Shown: positions 1 to 12,429 of the stretch, in pieces
Position numbering within the stretch: the first letter of the stretch is position 1
Layout of the letters: each line of letters opens with the position of its first letter
Assembly: GCA_963691655.1 (NCBI GenBank)
Contig: OY829327.1
Span: 83,464,019-83,528,018 of the forward strand
From: Toxonevra muliebris
Lineage: Eukaryota > Arthropoda > Insecta > Diptera > Pallopteridae
Reading direction: 5' to 3'
Length of the DNA: 64,000 nucleotides
The notes under the pieces: model-generated
The model's database searches: none
What the model was told of the DNA's origin: nothing
Seen by the model: the letters and a program-made list of their open reading frames with translations, nothing else
Translations under genes and position numbers: made by a program

Positions 1-2389
1 AATTTTGTATTATTTTTTACTTTCAATTACTTCATACTAGAGACGCCGACAACGAATGCACAATAAAATCAACGTACAACACAAAACAAGAAAACGAATT
101 CCAAGGAAAAGAAAGAAACAGAGAGAGTTAGATTTGAGAAACAACATCTATATTTTATTAACAACTTGAAATGAACAAGAGAAAATAGGTTAAAAGTAAA
201 CCGTGAGAAGGTAAAATTTGTAAAACGTCAGCAATGAAGAAGGTATACTTTTCATTTGTGACGAAGATAGAGACAGAGAGAGGGAGAGACAAAGGCAGCA
301 GGTGTGAAGTGTGATGTCTTCCAAGGAAACAAACTTATTGGTTTTATACGATACGAGCAATATGCGCATTTTTATTTGTTTATTAGTAAGTAGTAATATG
401 CATGCACAAATTCAGAAATAAGGCAATATTTTGGAAGAAGATTGGAATCCAATTCAGTCGAGTTTCTTTGGTGTACAGACGTGCTTGACAGAAGAACAAA
501 TAAAAAACTAAATTATTATTAATTTCTTAGCTATTTATTTATTTACTATTTAAATTTTTTATTTATATTGTTTTTAAATTGACGTTCTTTCGGTTCGTTG
601 TTTGCAAGCGTAAATATAAGCGCTTGCAAAAATTTATTTCATTAACTCTCTTCAAAGTAGGCACAGATGCGTATCAGAACGCATACCAATACGCATCTCA
701 CTGCCATTGGATATATGCACACACGTAATCGAATTAAACATAAAAGAACAATCAGGCCCACAGTTAAACATTTTAATAGTAGAAACAGTAGAGCCGAACC
801 GGGCACAGATACACCGAAGACGATGTAAAAACACAAATGAACTTTGGTTAGGGACTTATTGTTGCTCAACCTTAGCCGCACGCGAGTGAGTATGGGCGAA
901 TAGAATATATGAATGAACTTGATTACGAGGCAGAACGACTGGTTTAAGTTTTCTATTTTCTTTTTAGCATTACATTTCTCATTGTGCCAACAATTATTTA
1001 ATATTATGTAGTGGTTTTTGTGCGTATGAATGGTTTTGCTTGAGATATACATTCATACAGATGCATGTATAAAAAATATACCTAAGGTAATAAACAAAAT
1101 AAAACATAAAAAAATATCAAACAAATATTTCCCAGCGCCAGGCTTCGGCGTAATAAACAAAGCAACAAATGAAACGTTCTCTTTTTTTTTTTAATCGCCT
1201 TTAAGGGGGAGGGGCGGAGGGGCCTGGGTTGGGACGTCGAAAATTTCATGATATTGGGCAATGTGTTTTTGAACTTTCAATTATAATAATTGATTAAAGA
1301 ACTTTCTAGCCGTTTTAATGGACACGAAAACTTTGCACATGACAAAAGACTTGCACACACTCACATAAGTACACGTACGATTTTCTTAAATTCGATTTTC
1401 TAATGTAATAATAAAAAATCGAAAAATTGTATCGTATGTGACTGTATGCATGTTTTACGACAAATATGAATCGATCTCCACTGTATACACCATAGCGGCT
1501 ACATTTTTTATTTAAAACAAGTAAACAAAAAGAACTGTTGTATGGAATTGTCTTGTATTTGAACTAAAAATGTCGAAAATTGGCAAATTTATGAGTATTG
1601 GACGAAAAATGTCTATTTCATTGACACAGTAAAGCAAATTAAAAGTTGTAAACTGCTATAGTTCAAATAGGACCTCTGTCAGAGATCATAGTAGCGAAAC
1701 TACTTCGAACTTAAACCTAGAGCTTTGGTTAAGATGACTTCCTAAAAATCGATTTTTTTTTACCTTCCCCCTTTAAGAATAACAAAAACAAACAGTTCAC
1801 AAAAACATTCACAACAACAACACCAAAGTATATGCTTATCGTTTGCTCATTTCTTAGTAATATTATTGTGGTTGTGTTATTGCTGAAGTGGTTTCCAGAT
1901 ATTGCTTTATTTATCAAATAAAAAAAAAAAAAAAATAATATTTTTTTCTACTTATGAGTATTTCTCTAATGTATTTATCTATGAAGTACGAATGGATTTT
2001 ATTTTGTTTTTATATATTAAAAATTACGAATATTATGTGGGAAATTAAAGCGATAGCAACTTGCTTTAATTAGTTAAAATTCAAATATAAAATAAATTAC
2101 AATACCAATTTCAAAATATCTTTTGAATTCAGTTTAACTAAATGTTTTGTATATGCAGGACCGTCCTTAACGTTTATCGGTAATGACATTTTTTTTTGAA
2201 TTTTATTTATACCATAAATAATTATTTAATCGTTCATTTGTAATACAAATATTTCAAAAATTAATCGTATTTACACTATAACTAAAGGTTGATTTTATTT
2301 CTGTTTGGTTCTTAAGTGTAGAATTTTTGGCAGTTTCCTTGTATTTCGTAACAAGTGTCAAAGTCAAACTTAGACTTACAAAGGGCAAA
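1..2389. other. AT-rich non-coding stretch
   Basis: I see no supported gene here. The stretch is AT-rich with poly-A/T runs (for example near 1180 and 1920) and a short G-rich patch near 1205-1230. The open frames at 642-1052 and 1729-1917 on the minus strand have low-complexity, hydrophobic translations typical of chance frames, and I recognise no domain in them. It could be intron or spacer of a gene outside the window. Confidence 0.6.
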
Positions 2390-2394
2390 AAGGG

Positions 2395-2658
2395 CGTTGT
2401 TCGGGACGCTTACAAATTATTGAATTTTATTATCGAAATTCGAGCTCTGTGAGAAATGTTTTTCATAATCGCCTCACTGAGCAAGCAATCCAAACCGTAT
2501 TAACAAAATTTCCCATTAATTTTACGCTATTGGATATCAATCCACCTACCCGTATGCGTGCGGAGGAAAATATTGCTACCGTAGCCGGCAGTATTGATGA
2601 AGATCATGATTTGTCAAAGCGACCTGTCACAGCTTCAAAACAAAAAAAATATGTTTAG
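2395..2658 (+). mobile_element. DDE transposase N-terminal fragment (mariner-like relic)
   Basis: The open frame 2449-2658 encodes a helix-turn-helix-like segment followed by PPTRMRAEENIATV and SIDEDHDLS. This is the linker pattern of a large insect family of mariner/Tc1-like DDE transposases, where an 'EENIAAV' block precedes the second DNA-binding helix. Only this N-terminal part survives: the DDE catalytic region is absent and the frame ends at a stop after about 69 residues. It lies directly beside the LINE fragment at 2755-3822, which suggests an insertion or deletion junction near 2660. The call rests on motif resemblance. The exact transposon family is uncertain. Confidence 0.55.
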
Positions 2659-2754
2659 AGTTTAGAGTTGTGGGTGGGCTGGACTTAACCAAGGATAGAA
2701 TCAGTAGAAGAGAGACAGAAAAGTTATGTGGGGATAAATGGGAAGAAGAAAGGT

Positions 2755-3822
2755 CTAGGGTCTCTCAATCTCGAATTTCTTTGTTTCACTGATGAACCTT
2801 AGAAGTTCAGAAAGAGGAAGAGTATATACATTATTCATACTCAAGGCATTACTACCCAACAGCCATAATCTGATTCTCGCGAACGACGGATATCTACAAA
2901 GATAATGCTCCGTAGTATCGTCGTCCTCAAGACACGATTGGCAAATTGGATCGGTGATGACGCCCATGTTAGTCATATGCTGACCATATGTGTTGTGCCC
3001 TGTTATGACACCTACCAGTAATCTCAGGTCCTCCCTTCTCAGTTTGAGAAGAAATTCCGCTGATTTCCTGTTAGGTTGTCTCACGAAGCACTTTGCGGTT
3101 CTGCAGGAGTCAAGCTCGGACATGCTCAATGCATGATCTCCCCAGAACTTATGCCAAGAAAAGGTTCCGGAATCCATGGTGTAATTGGCATATAAGGCAT
3201 TGTTGTTGTGTTTTGCAACACTATTTAGTTTTGCCTTGCACTCGCTGACCAATTTTGAGGAGCTGACAGAGTTAGCAAGCGTCTTCAGTGCAGCTTGACT
3301 ATCACTGCAGATACCTATGCACTTCCCATGCCACCTCTTCTCAATTATCTAGCTCATCATGTCTAGGATAGCGAAAACCTCCGTTAGGAAGACTGACGCC
3401 ATCTGTCCAGTGGAAAAAGAGTACTTCGTCTCATCGTCCAAGTACCAACCGGATCCAGTACCGTTGGAGGTTTTGGATCCGTCGGTGTAGAAGACATGAC
3501 GAAGTCCGCGGAGTACGACCTCTGGACTTAACCATTGATCACGTTTCGGGAACCTGAATTCATATCTTCTTCCGAAGAGGATGCAAAACACGTGATTGTC
3601 CACGGGCATCAAGAACAGTGGGCACTGTACTGACAACTGGCGGTATATCATACTGTGCCCTACATCCGCCTCGACATGCCAGACTCCATTTAAACGGAGT
3701 CTGTAGGCCACTCTCATCGCTTCTTTACGGATTTGAAGATCCAGAGGAAGCAAGTCAAGCAAGGCATTGAGGGCATCACCAGATGTAGTACACATTGCAC
3801 CAGTGCTACCCAAAAATTGCAC
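2755..3822 (-). mobile_element. Non-LTR retrotransposon 3' fragment (LOA/R1-type RNase H and tail)
   Basis: On the minus strand, 3822-3349 encodes the linker after the reverse transcriptase (GAMCTTSGDALNALLDLLPL, then EAMRVAYRL) and the start of an RNase H domain with FYTDGSKTSNGTGSGWYL. The next stretch carries SDSQAALKTL in a shifted frame. The segment 3252-2755 then gives the C-terminal zinc-binding tail (CQSCLEDDDTTEHYLCRYPSF). The usual RNase H 'VPGH...GNE.AD' block is missing after residues ..KHNNNALY, so there is an internal deletion plus at least one frame break. Endonuclease and reverse transcriptase are absent, so this is a dead 5'-truncated copy. A short tandem duplication (GCACCAGTG-type units, 3797-3840) marks its upstream end. 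Confidence 0.8.
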
Positions 3823-3840
3823 CAGTGATACCCAAAAAAA

Positions 3841-4775
3841 TATGTTACTACTCTGTTAAAACTGCACATACAGAAAGATTATTAAACTTCCCATGAGAAT
3901 AAGCTAGATTCTATGACGACATGGAGTATTGAAGAACTGAAATAGCATTATTTAAAAGTAGAAAGTATTCCGTTGTAGGTAGTATCTCAACCTGCTTTTT
4001 GGGCTTATATATGAACGTACCGTTACTGCTTACATTTTTGACAATTTTTCCGCTATTTTTCGAAAATCGTTCTTTGATTGTAAACTTGTACACCAAACGC
4101 ATTTTCCACAAACTTTTGAATACCAGCTTTTTTTTTTTGGTATTATTCACACCAAAAAAAAAAATGGGCTGAGAATTTCATCGTTTCTCATGTTTATATG
4201 TACGTATGATTGCAGAATTATCATATACAACAAGCTTCATCGTAAAAAGGTTAAACAGCTTTCTTCAGCTAAAGATATAGTTGTTAATAATTTTTTGACT
4301 TTTCTTTACACGATGTCTACTCACAGCAGCCATAGTTAATTTTAGGTTATCAATACGAATTTAGTCACTCGATCGAGCCAGCACTCCGGGATTGTCGCAA
4401 ATGAACTGATTCAACAGTATGGAAACATTTGAACATTTCAAAACCTAAGTATATGAGCTTAACAAATTTTTGCGATAAAGAGGTTAGTGAATTAATAAAT
4501 AGAGCATTGTGAAATATGAGCAATTCCATTTATTAAAATCTTAAATTCAGTTATAAAATGTATGTATGTGCACAGTAGGGATTTAACTTTTTTTGCAACT
4601 TATCATTTAAATGCTCACAAAATAATCGCTGGTATCTTATGCAAATGTCTATAAATATATATCATAATTTTTCGATGTTCGATTCGAATGTTATCAGAAT
4701 CATTATATGTTGACCAAGAGCAATATTAATATAAAAATGTACACAGACGTAATGTCTACTCATATTATTTAACAA
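3841..4775. other. Non-coding spacer
   Basis: The stretch is AT-rich. The minus-strand frame at 3911-4150 is lysine-rich, short and unrecognised. I see no supported gene or clear repeat boundary. Confidence 0.5.
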
Positions 4776-5150
4776 TGGGTGCGTTTCCCGGGTGCAAATC
4801 AGAAAAGCTGATTTCGAAGTGATTAATCAAAAATCAGTAGTCAGTGTTTGCGTTTTAGAAACGGCATGGTGCATTAGTTGTAAAATTTTTGAAAATCATT
4901 AAATTCTAGTTTGTGAAATGTTTTAATTTCCTTCTAAAAATATATTTATTTAATTTTTGGATGATTTCGAATTTGTGTCGAGTTTGTCAACTGTCAAATT
5001 TTTGAGAAATCATGCTGACCTAAAAAATCAGAAAAATAATATGATTACAAAAATGGCGTCCGCTTTGCTAATCAGACGCAGTCAGCGACACGTTTCTAAC
5101 ACACTTTGAAAGCAGATTTTCTCATTTTTTGCACCCGGGAAACGCACCCA
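4776..5150. mobile_element. MITE with 23-bp terminal inverted repeats (TGGGTGCGTTTCCCGGG)
   Basis: The left end, 4776-4798, reads TGGGTGCGTTTCCCGGGTGC and continues AAA. The right end, ending at 5150, is its reverse complement with at most an extra T. The 375-bp interior has no coding capacity. I could not find a convincing target-site duplication (left flank aacaa, right flank atata), so the superfamily is unassigned. The GC-rich termini stand out sharply from the AT-rich surroundings. Confidence 0.8.
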
Positions 5151-5269
5151 ATATAACTGTAAGCTCCAGTGATGCCAACATGCAGATTTGTACCGAGCAT
5201 GACTCTATGTACCAACGGTATGTGGCTAGTATTGACAAAAGAGTAATTTTTCCTATGCTTTAAGATTGC

Positions 5270-5447
5270 CTATTGTGGCTGTTCACATGGGCGCAAGCAT
5301 GAACGCCTGTCTGAAAGAGAGAGGTAAAAAAAAATAGGTAGTTAGAAAAAGAGAGGCCAATTTTTATCTCTTTCTTACTACCTATTCTTTCAACCTCTCT
5401 CTTTCAGTCAGGAGTTCATGCCTGCGCCCGTGTGAACAGCCACAATA
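5270..5447. mobile_element. Palindromic MITE 'GTGGCTGTTCACA', copy 1
   Basis: This is a nearly complete palindrome of about 175 bp. It opens with TTGTGGCTGTTCACATGGGC and GCAAGCATGAACGCC, then a purine-rich AAAGAGAGAGGTA block. The same series returns in reverse complement, closing at CACAATAG. The centre is the AGAGAGGC / TTTCTTACTACC region. There is no coding capacity. At least six further copies or pieces are present in this window (8683, 32192, 34469, 35091, 36200 and 58220/59110). An intact transcript would fold into one long hairpin. Confidence 0.85.
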
Positions 5448-6040
5448 GCCCCAAAATTTTTTATTCATTTTCATAAGAAGTACTACTATTTTTACCGTCT
5501 AAATGATGACAGTCAATTTTTGATTTTACTTTAAAGCCTTTAAGGTGAAAACTATTCATGGTATACAAGCTGACGCAATAGTCACCATCGGAGGATGTTT
5601 TCATTTTTGCAAATGACGTCATCGCGACTTTGGAATTTGTCAAGTAGCCAGAATTTTGTGAAACTTGTGAAGTAATAAGAATTGAAGAACGCGTTTTGAC
5701 GTATTTTACATTAGTTTGCAAGATCACCCGATTTGGCCAATCTAGATTTCTTTCTTTGGGATTATTTGAAGTTATTGGTTTACGCTCTGATAGGGTAGCC
5801 CAGGGTAGGGGAAGATCTCATTAAAAGGACCCCAATTTGCATAAACCCAGGATGGCAACATTTAAACGAAATAATCTTTAGTAGTTAATGGCACATAGCC
5901 CAGGGCTCAAATAAAAATATTAAAAAATAAAATCATCGTTTGCGTTAAATCAAATCGGGTGATTAATTCTGTTCCGCCTTGTAAAGGGGTTTTCAATAGG
6001 GACATAACAATTTTTTTTTGATCTGGCAATGTCAATACTT
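5448..6040. other. Non-coding spacer with a short inverted repeat
   Basis: No supported gene. A 12-base inverted repeat (TCACCCGATTTG near 5726 and CAAATCGGGTGA near 5952) could be the ends of a roughly 240-bp degenerate element, but I see no target duplication. Confidence 0.35.
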
Positions 6041-6057
6041 CATTCAAGGTTTACATT

Positions 6058-6520
6058 TTTATCATGATGAAGTTCACGAACGAGCAACGTTTGTAAATTA
6101 TTAAAAAATTACTACCGAAATTCTGAGTGGATCGTCGCTACTTTAAGAGCGCTTACTCCAAGCAGTGAGTGCTATATTGGACAAATTCGAGTCAAAATTT
6201 TAAACATATTGAATGTTTCTGTGTTAGTGAAACAACACACTAGTCGAAGTACCGAAAATATCGCAGCCTTAAGTGTTTCAGTTTAAAATAAGCTTGATCA
6301 GTTGATTCCACGCCGCTCGCCATATTGGAAAACTATTTTGGTCAGAATTGGATGTACTTGACATCAGTGATATGTGGTTCCTACAAGATGGTGCCGCATG
6401 CCCGTGCCTTACAGCTGGCCAAACAATTTATCTATTAAAGGGGAAGTTCTGTAATCGTGTAATGGCCACCTCGCTTATGTGATTGATTTAACGCCGTTGA
6501 AATTCTTTTTTTATATGAAA
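6058..6520 (+). mobile_element. DDE transposase relic (second copy of the mariner-like type)
   Basis: Conceptual translation starting near 6063 gives MKFTNEQR, then VATLRALTPSS, then VKQHTSRSTENIAAL, and after several stops and shifts MWFLQDGAACP. These are, in order, the N-terminal helix, the 'RSTENIAA' linker and the second catalytic-Asp block (usually W-Q-Q-D-G-A-T-C-H) of the same insect DDE transposase type as the fragment at 2395-2658. Most of the catalytic core between the two is deleted and stops are frequent, so the copy is dead. The reading is by eye across frames. Confidence 0.6.
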
Positions 6521-8682
6521 TATTTTCCTTTTCACTACTATTATTTTGACCGTAACTGTACACATATATGCATATAAATACAAACCTAGTCCGAATCGTT
6601 TTTTAATTTTCTTCAAAATATGCATTTTCTTTTTATTTGACATTTTATCCTTGTGGTTTTCCATGACAACAACATGCCCTCCAGTACTTTGTGGCATATA
6701 ATTAGTTGGGATTTCAGATAGTCCCATTTTCCTTAGTCGTCACTGTTGTGTGTTTCAATGAACAAAACTTTTTCTTTTATCGTTTTATGAGTCAAATTCA
6801 CTTTGGTTTTATGAGATTGTTAAATAAAAAAAAAATTACGTTTTTATGCTTAAAACATATTGTCTTATTTTATTTTGTTTGTATTCTTATTTCAAACTTT
6901 ACCAAAGACTCAAAAATATTATTATTATTGTTTGTAAAAAATTTATGTAAAAACACGCAGATGAATTAATTTAATTGTGTTCCTGGAAGGTGAATTATAA
7001 GTTGCAAACTGAGCTGAGAGTTTACTGCTGTTTTAGTGAGGAAAAAGAGCTAATCAACAACGCGCTAAAGCGATGATGAAGTAACAACATCCAGCTGCGA
7101 AAGAATGAACAACAAATCAGCAACCGCGCGACGAATATAACAACCTAAACAGTATGACGTTAAAACTACAACTAAACCTTGAGCACGCCAACCAGCCATC
7201 GTTGGTCGGTCTCAACCAACTTTGTATCTGAAAAATGTTTGTTCATAACAAAGCAACTACACAAAATCAACTTGAACGGGGAACGGTGATTTGAAGACGA
7301 CGACGACGTTAACAAGAACAACAACGAGTGAGTACAACACGCAGTTCTAAAATACTCAACGTAAACGAACATTTTACCGAAGCTGGCTGGCTGGCTGGCT
7401 ATGTGCGCATAGCATAGGGAATTCGTCGCATAAAAAGGTAAAGTAAATTGTATGCAGCTGTTTATTGTTTACTCCATTTATTCTGTCTCTCTTCTTTATT
7501 TTTCTCTGAGTTTAGTTTGTTTCCGTTTATATAAAGGTGCCCATAGCGATACGAGAATTTGCCTCCCTTATAATTTGGTTATTAGTGCTGTGTTCACTAT
7601 AATTCAAGTTGTTTGCTCACTAGTGGAAACTGTAGGATTGGATGAATATAGCGAGTGGAGCGTTTTTTTCGCTTTTTTCTAAAAGCAAAAGATCTTTCTT
7701 TCTTTGGTTACTACTCGCACAGTTGTTCACTGATGGTTTGGTTCTTTTTTCAACTAGTAGTTCATTTAAGGTTAACAAAGATACAGTGGACTAAATTAGA
7801 AAAAAAGTTATAGAAAAACTTACTGTATAAAAGTCATTTCATTCATATAATATAAAATAATTGTTTAAAGTACTTACAATTGGGTCACGAAAAACGCGAA
7901 TTTATCATGAGGTAACCTTCACTTATTTTAGGCCTAAGGAGCTTAGATAACTTTAAATTTGAAAAACTAAACTAAAAAACGGAAAACTACAATAAAGGAG
8001 TTATTTTACATCAACTAGCAACATTGGACATGCTAGTTATACAGGACGATCGATTATATGCGGATTATATGAGGGTGTCCCACCCGACTCTATAGAAAAT
8101 AATTAAAAACAGATTTTTATATGCATAATACAGTTATACTAACTTCAGAAAATTATTGTGTTGTCATTCAGGAATCACAAAACAAAAAGTGAGTGAGAAT
8201 AATGGGTTACATTGACTGAATTTTAAGATGGTGTTCACATACATACCTAAAGGAAGAGGCATTTTTTTCTGTCCCACCCGACTCCGCTATTTTACTAAAT
8301 TTGGCTTGCTTATCTCATTTAACTCTTTAAATATTTACTGGAGTTGGAGTAAAAAAGTCTCACCCGACCATATGGATTGACCCAATTAGTCCTCTTTCGC
8401 ACTTCTAAAAATGAAGACACCTAAACGGTGACCAGGATAACTCTCCGTAGAATCATTTGAAATAAAACATTTAGATTGGATACTAATTTTTCACTATAAA
8501 TTATTGACAATTATTTGATTTAAAAACCAAATAATCTTGCGAACCAAAATGTACAAAAGAATGGAAAATGTTTCAACCAAATGCTTCTATGACCAGTTAC
8601 ATTACTTTGCACAATATATTCGATTCAGGAAATCGAATAGACTGTGGGAGATGCACATCAAATGGGCAATGTCGAGACTCAA
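6521..8682. other. Non-coding region with minor repeats
   Basis: No recognisable gene. The segment 7010-7400 is less AT-rich (CAACAAC, GACGACGACG and a GGCT microsatellite at 7383-7400) and looks like 5'-UTR or regulatory DNA, but no coding exon follows. A 12-base block, GTCCCACCCGAC, occurs at 8077 and 8271, with a one-base variant at 8357, so a diverged repeat covers roughly 8070-8370. The frame 7452-7682 is hydrophobic and unrecognised. Confidence 0.4.
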
Positions 8683-8801
8683 TTAGTGGCTGTTCACACG
8701 AGCGCAAGCATGAACGCTTGTCCGAAAGAGAGAGGTAGAAAAAATAGGTAGTTAGAAAAAGAGAGGCGAGTTTCTACCTCTTTCTTACTACTTATTTTTC
8801 C
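8683..8801. mobile_element. Palindromic MITE, copy 2, right arm truncated
   Basis: It begins GTGGCTGTTCACACGAGCGC and runs through the AAAGAGAGAGGTAG block and the centre into CTACCTCTTTCTTACTACTT. It then stops without the final GTGAACAGCCAC arm. It is the same family as 5270-5447. Confidence 0.8.
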
Positions 8802-9636
8802 AAAGGCGTCTTCAAAGCACTTACGTTTACTTAGATTCTACCAAAAAGTTCAACAACATGCCATAACTTCTGCTACTCTACACCATAATTTGAATCGAGC
8901 GGGTTGGCAACACTGATACATATGAATAGCTGTAATTTGATGTAATATTAACAAAATGATTGTTTTTTAAACAAAAATTAATGATTTTTAGGAAGTTTTT
9001 TTTGTTGATATTTTGTTTAACATACTTTTTTGCCTTAATTGCATTTAATATAAAAAATATTGTATTAAAATTATAAAAATGAATAAAATTGATTTTTTAT
9101 TCTAAAGAACTTACAAGTGTTTTCCAAATTTCAAAATTTTTTCGAAACAAAATATGTATTCGTATATCTAAATGTTTAAAGAACGTTATCCTGAATGCGG
9201 AAATTATAAATATTTCGTTTGGCTTTATAAAATCCGAACGTAGTCATATGGATATCTGTATAAATAATCTGTAAGGGTCTTAAAATGGCCGCATAATTAG
9301 GTCAAGGGATATGATGGTCACCAGTATGGAAAGTACAGAATTGAAAAAAACGCATTTTTTGCTTTTGGTTAACATAGGTATTTGTATAATAAAAAATGCT
9401 CTACTAACCGGATCCACACCAACCTAGTTCCTGCCATAGTCACATATCTATATCCTAAATAATGCATAAGAATTTTAAAGAGACCGGATATTTAGTTCTT
9501 GATAGTAGTGACCAGGCCACCACTTCGAAAAACACGGTCTGGATAAAAATGGATTGAATTTTTCGGTTAATATGTAGTGCTACAAAAGAATGTTAACAAG
9601 AAGAATTCTAATTAATAATAGTTTTCAAACAAACAT
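8802..9636. other. Non-coding spacer
   Basis: The sequence is AT-rich and nothing recognisable is seen. The frame 9089-9274 has no domain resemblance. Confidence 0.5.
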
Positions 9637-9640
9637 TTAA

Positions 9641-10123
9641 CCCTTTCATGTCCGCTTTCACTTTGATGTGGCATAAAATAGGTGTTTTACAAATTTTAGT
9701 AGTAATAATATATGCATTCAGTTGTGTTGGGAGTTCTTCAAGTTTTCTGGTTGCTGAATATTTTAAATTTCGTGCTTGCTTATGCCACTTTTTATATTTT
9801 TTGTCTTTGAAGTTAAGTCAAAAATCTAAGTGCCAAAATTTATGGTAAAGTTTTTTCTATTAATTTAAAAAAAAAAATGCTTTAAACTATAACTAAGCGG
9901 AAATTTTTGTTTAAAAAAGCCAAGAGAATATGAAAATTGAAGAAAAAGGGTTATCCAGTAGTTATCTACAGCTCTATAGCTATGTTTTTAACCTTTAATA
10001 AATGCCAAACAAATTACTATAGAGGTATGAAATTTGGTGTGATGATTGTAGAAGTTCTAAGTAACTATAATTTCAGTACAAAAGGTTTCAAGCAAGCCCC
10101 ATTCAAATTCGGGCATGAAAGAC
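9641..10123. mobile_element. piggyBac-like MITE flanked by TTAA
   Basis: TTAA occurs at 9637-9640 and at 10124-10127. Immediately inside lie inverted termini: CCCTTTCATGTCCG on the left, and on the right the reverse complement of GTCTTTCATGCCCG. The two share CTTTCATGYCCG. TTAA target sites with C/G-rich short termini are the hallmark of piggyBac-superfamily elements. The 483-bp interior has two small frames (9648-9848 and 9937-10164), neither resembling a piggyBac transposase, so this is a non-autonomous copy. Confidence 0.75.
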
Positions 10124-10127
10124 TTAA

Positions 10128-11586
10128 GTGTGTTGAATATGAATACTTTCAGAAATTTCAATAAATTTGTTTTTGAATTATGCAAACCAAAATGGCACCT
10201 TGATGAATTTGATCTACTGTGCACATATCAAAATAAAATATATAAAAATTCTTATTTTGCCTATACAAACATAAAACGATGAAGAAAAATAAGTTGAAAA
10301 TGCAAAGGAAAAAGAAGTAGAAAATCAAGCAGATGTTTAAAATGTGGGAGTGTAACAAAGAAAATGTGAGCGTTTATGTGAATGAGCGCGTAAAGAGAAA
10401 CAATAACAAAAACAGCGTAAAACATGGAGACGCAAACGTACGTGTGTACACATAATGGCATATCTGGAAATCTTCAGCTGGGGTTCCAAAAATGTGTTAC
10501 AATAATATTTTACATTATTCTTTATTCGGATATTCTTCTTTATACTCTTTCCTCCTGAAGACGCAAATTTTTATACAAATTTACACTATTCATTCGGAAA
10601 AATGTAATGGGAGCTACTTTATAAAATCAAACTTAAGGAACTTAAACTTTTTCCAATCCATAAAAGTTACATACATATACTTAGTATATCATTTCTAAAA
10701 TATATAATTAGAGGAAGCTGATTTAAATATCTTACTCAGTTTTGTTTTGCTATATTTTCTTAAACTCTCTTTCTCTCTCTATGTAGGTTTCAGTACTGGG
10801 TTCCGCAGTGCGACATAAAACAATGTTTTTGGTAGTAATGCATCATTTTAGAAGACTGCCGCTCAGTTATTTTATAATTTTAATTTAAAATGAATTAAGT
10901 TTACACCTGGAAATTGCAAATATTTCACATTATAAAGTTTATGTATTTAGAGTTGTAACAGTCAAAGCTGGATTGCGATGGGGGTAGTTAAGCAACCACT
11001 ACTACATTGGCGACTAAAACATGTTCAAATTTCATTTCAAGGTGGAATATAATTGAAATTACGCGTTGCAAAAATTTTGTTGTTTCTTTTGTCATTTTCG
11101 AGTGAATTAAATAAGGTACAAGATAACCAGCTGGAAGCTGACGAGTCTGCCTACATTAAATTTAATATCAATATTTTAAATGGTTGTAATCAACAATTTT
11201 ATATGAAACGAAAGTTATGAAATAGCATGGTTCAATTGTAAACAAATCGATTCTTCTTATTCTCCAGTAAAAAATATATCAAGAATCAAATAAAACTGTA
11301 ATTGTATGTTAATGTGGATAATTTACAAATAAAAAAGTTGTTTTATAATTGAACAATTTTATAATTAGTTTTTGCCACAAGAGGAGGTTCATAGCAAAAC
11401 CTTTCTCCCGCTATGAGTTTTTAGCTATAAAATTAAAGAAATTTGGTAAAATAGATAAAATAAGAAGAAAAACTGCCAAAACTTGCACTTGTGTTAACTC
11501 TTCAAATAATGAAATATTCTTTATTAGTTTTCATTATAGGTCTGCGAAAATTCAAATTTGCATAGTAGTTTATTTAGCCTAAATTA
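10128..11586. other. Non-coding stretch
   Basis: No supported gene. The small frames at 10158-10461 (minus) and 10492-10698 and 11349-11582 (plus) are short, AT-driven and unrecognised. Confidence 0.5.
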
Positions 11587-11729
11587 CATTAGCGGGTCAT
11601 GGCAGCAGCAGTAAAAAATTAAGCTTATTTATAATAAAATCAGCTGTTCACTGCCAGTAAATTTAGAAATGGGGCTAAATAGCGCAGCGCTGCATGCTTC
11701 CACTGCTTCACTACCACGACGCGCCATTG
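11587..11729. mobile_element. Small MITE (CAATAGCG family), copy 1
   Basis: The ends are CATTAGCGGGTCATGGCAGC and the reverse complement of CAATGGCGCGTCGTGGTAGT. The interior contains AATCAGCTGTTCACTGC. A second, 123-bp copy with the same ends and interior lies at 18705-18827. It is non-coding, and the superfamily is not assigned. Confidence 0.75.
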
Positions 11730-12429
11730 TATTTTAGCTTTTACTCGGCTGCGTTTCCTGACACCGAATACTTGTTCTACTTCTCTCTCTTATTCTAATG
11801 CAACCCTTTATAGTTATAAACTAAATATCTTCAAAAATATAATAAAAAATTGTTCCACTGCATTTCAAACAGCACATTTGCATTTTTTTATCTTTTACAA
11901 ATGTACTTGATTTTTTATTAAAAAAATTCAACCAGCTTTGATGATCAATTTTTGGATATATATTTTGACTTCGAGGACAAAAACCTTTAAAATAATAGCA
12001 TAAGCAGCACGAAATTTCAAATGTTCAGTAATCCAAAAATATGAAAAATACTTAACACAACTGAATATATATAATTTTATTTAGTAATTAATATAAAAAT
12101 CAATATTTTTCCAAGATAGGAAAGTTGAATTAATATTTCTATAAGAGAAAGTTATAAATAAATTGAGGAGTAAATTAACAAAGCAGTTCCATTTTTTCCG
12201 TTTTGTTGTTTTTGCATTCATCGGGCTGAAATCTATCAGAATGTACAGCCAAAATAAAAAAAAAGGTTTTTTTTCATTATAAAATTAAACTTAAAAACAC
12301 TATTTCGCCAAAAAAAAAATAAAATTTAAAAAAGTTTAAAAATATATATATATATAGGGGTGAGTGGGGCTAAGATAGTATATAGTATAGTAAGACATTT
12401 TTGGCTCTAGCGGCCAAATTTAGATAGAT
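11730..12429. other. Non-coding stretch with TA microsatellite
   Basis: It is AT-rich, with a short (TA)n run at about 12343-12355. No gene is recognised. Confidence 0.5.
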
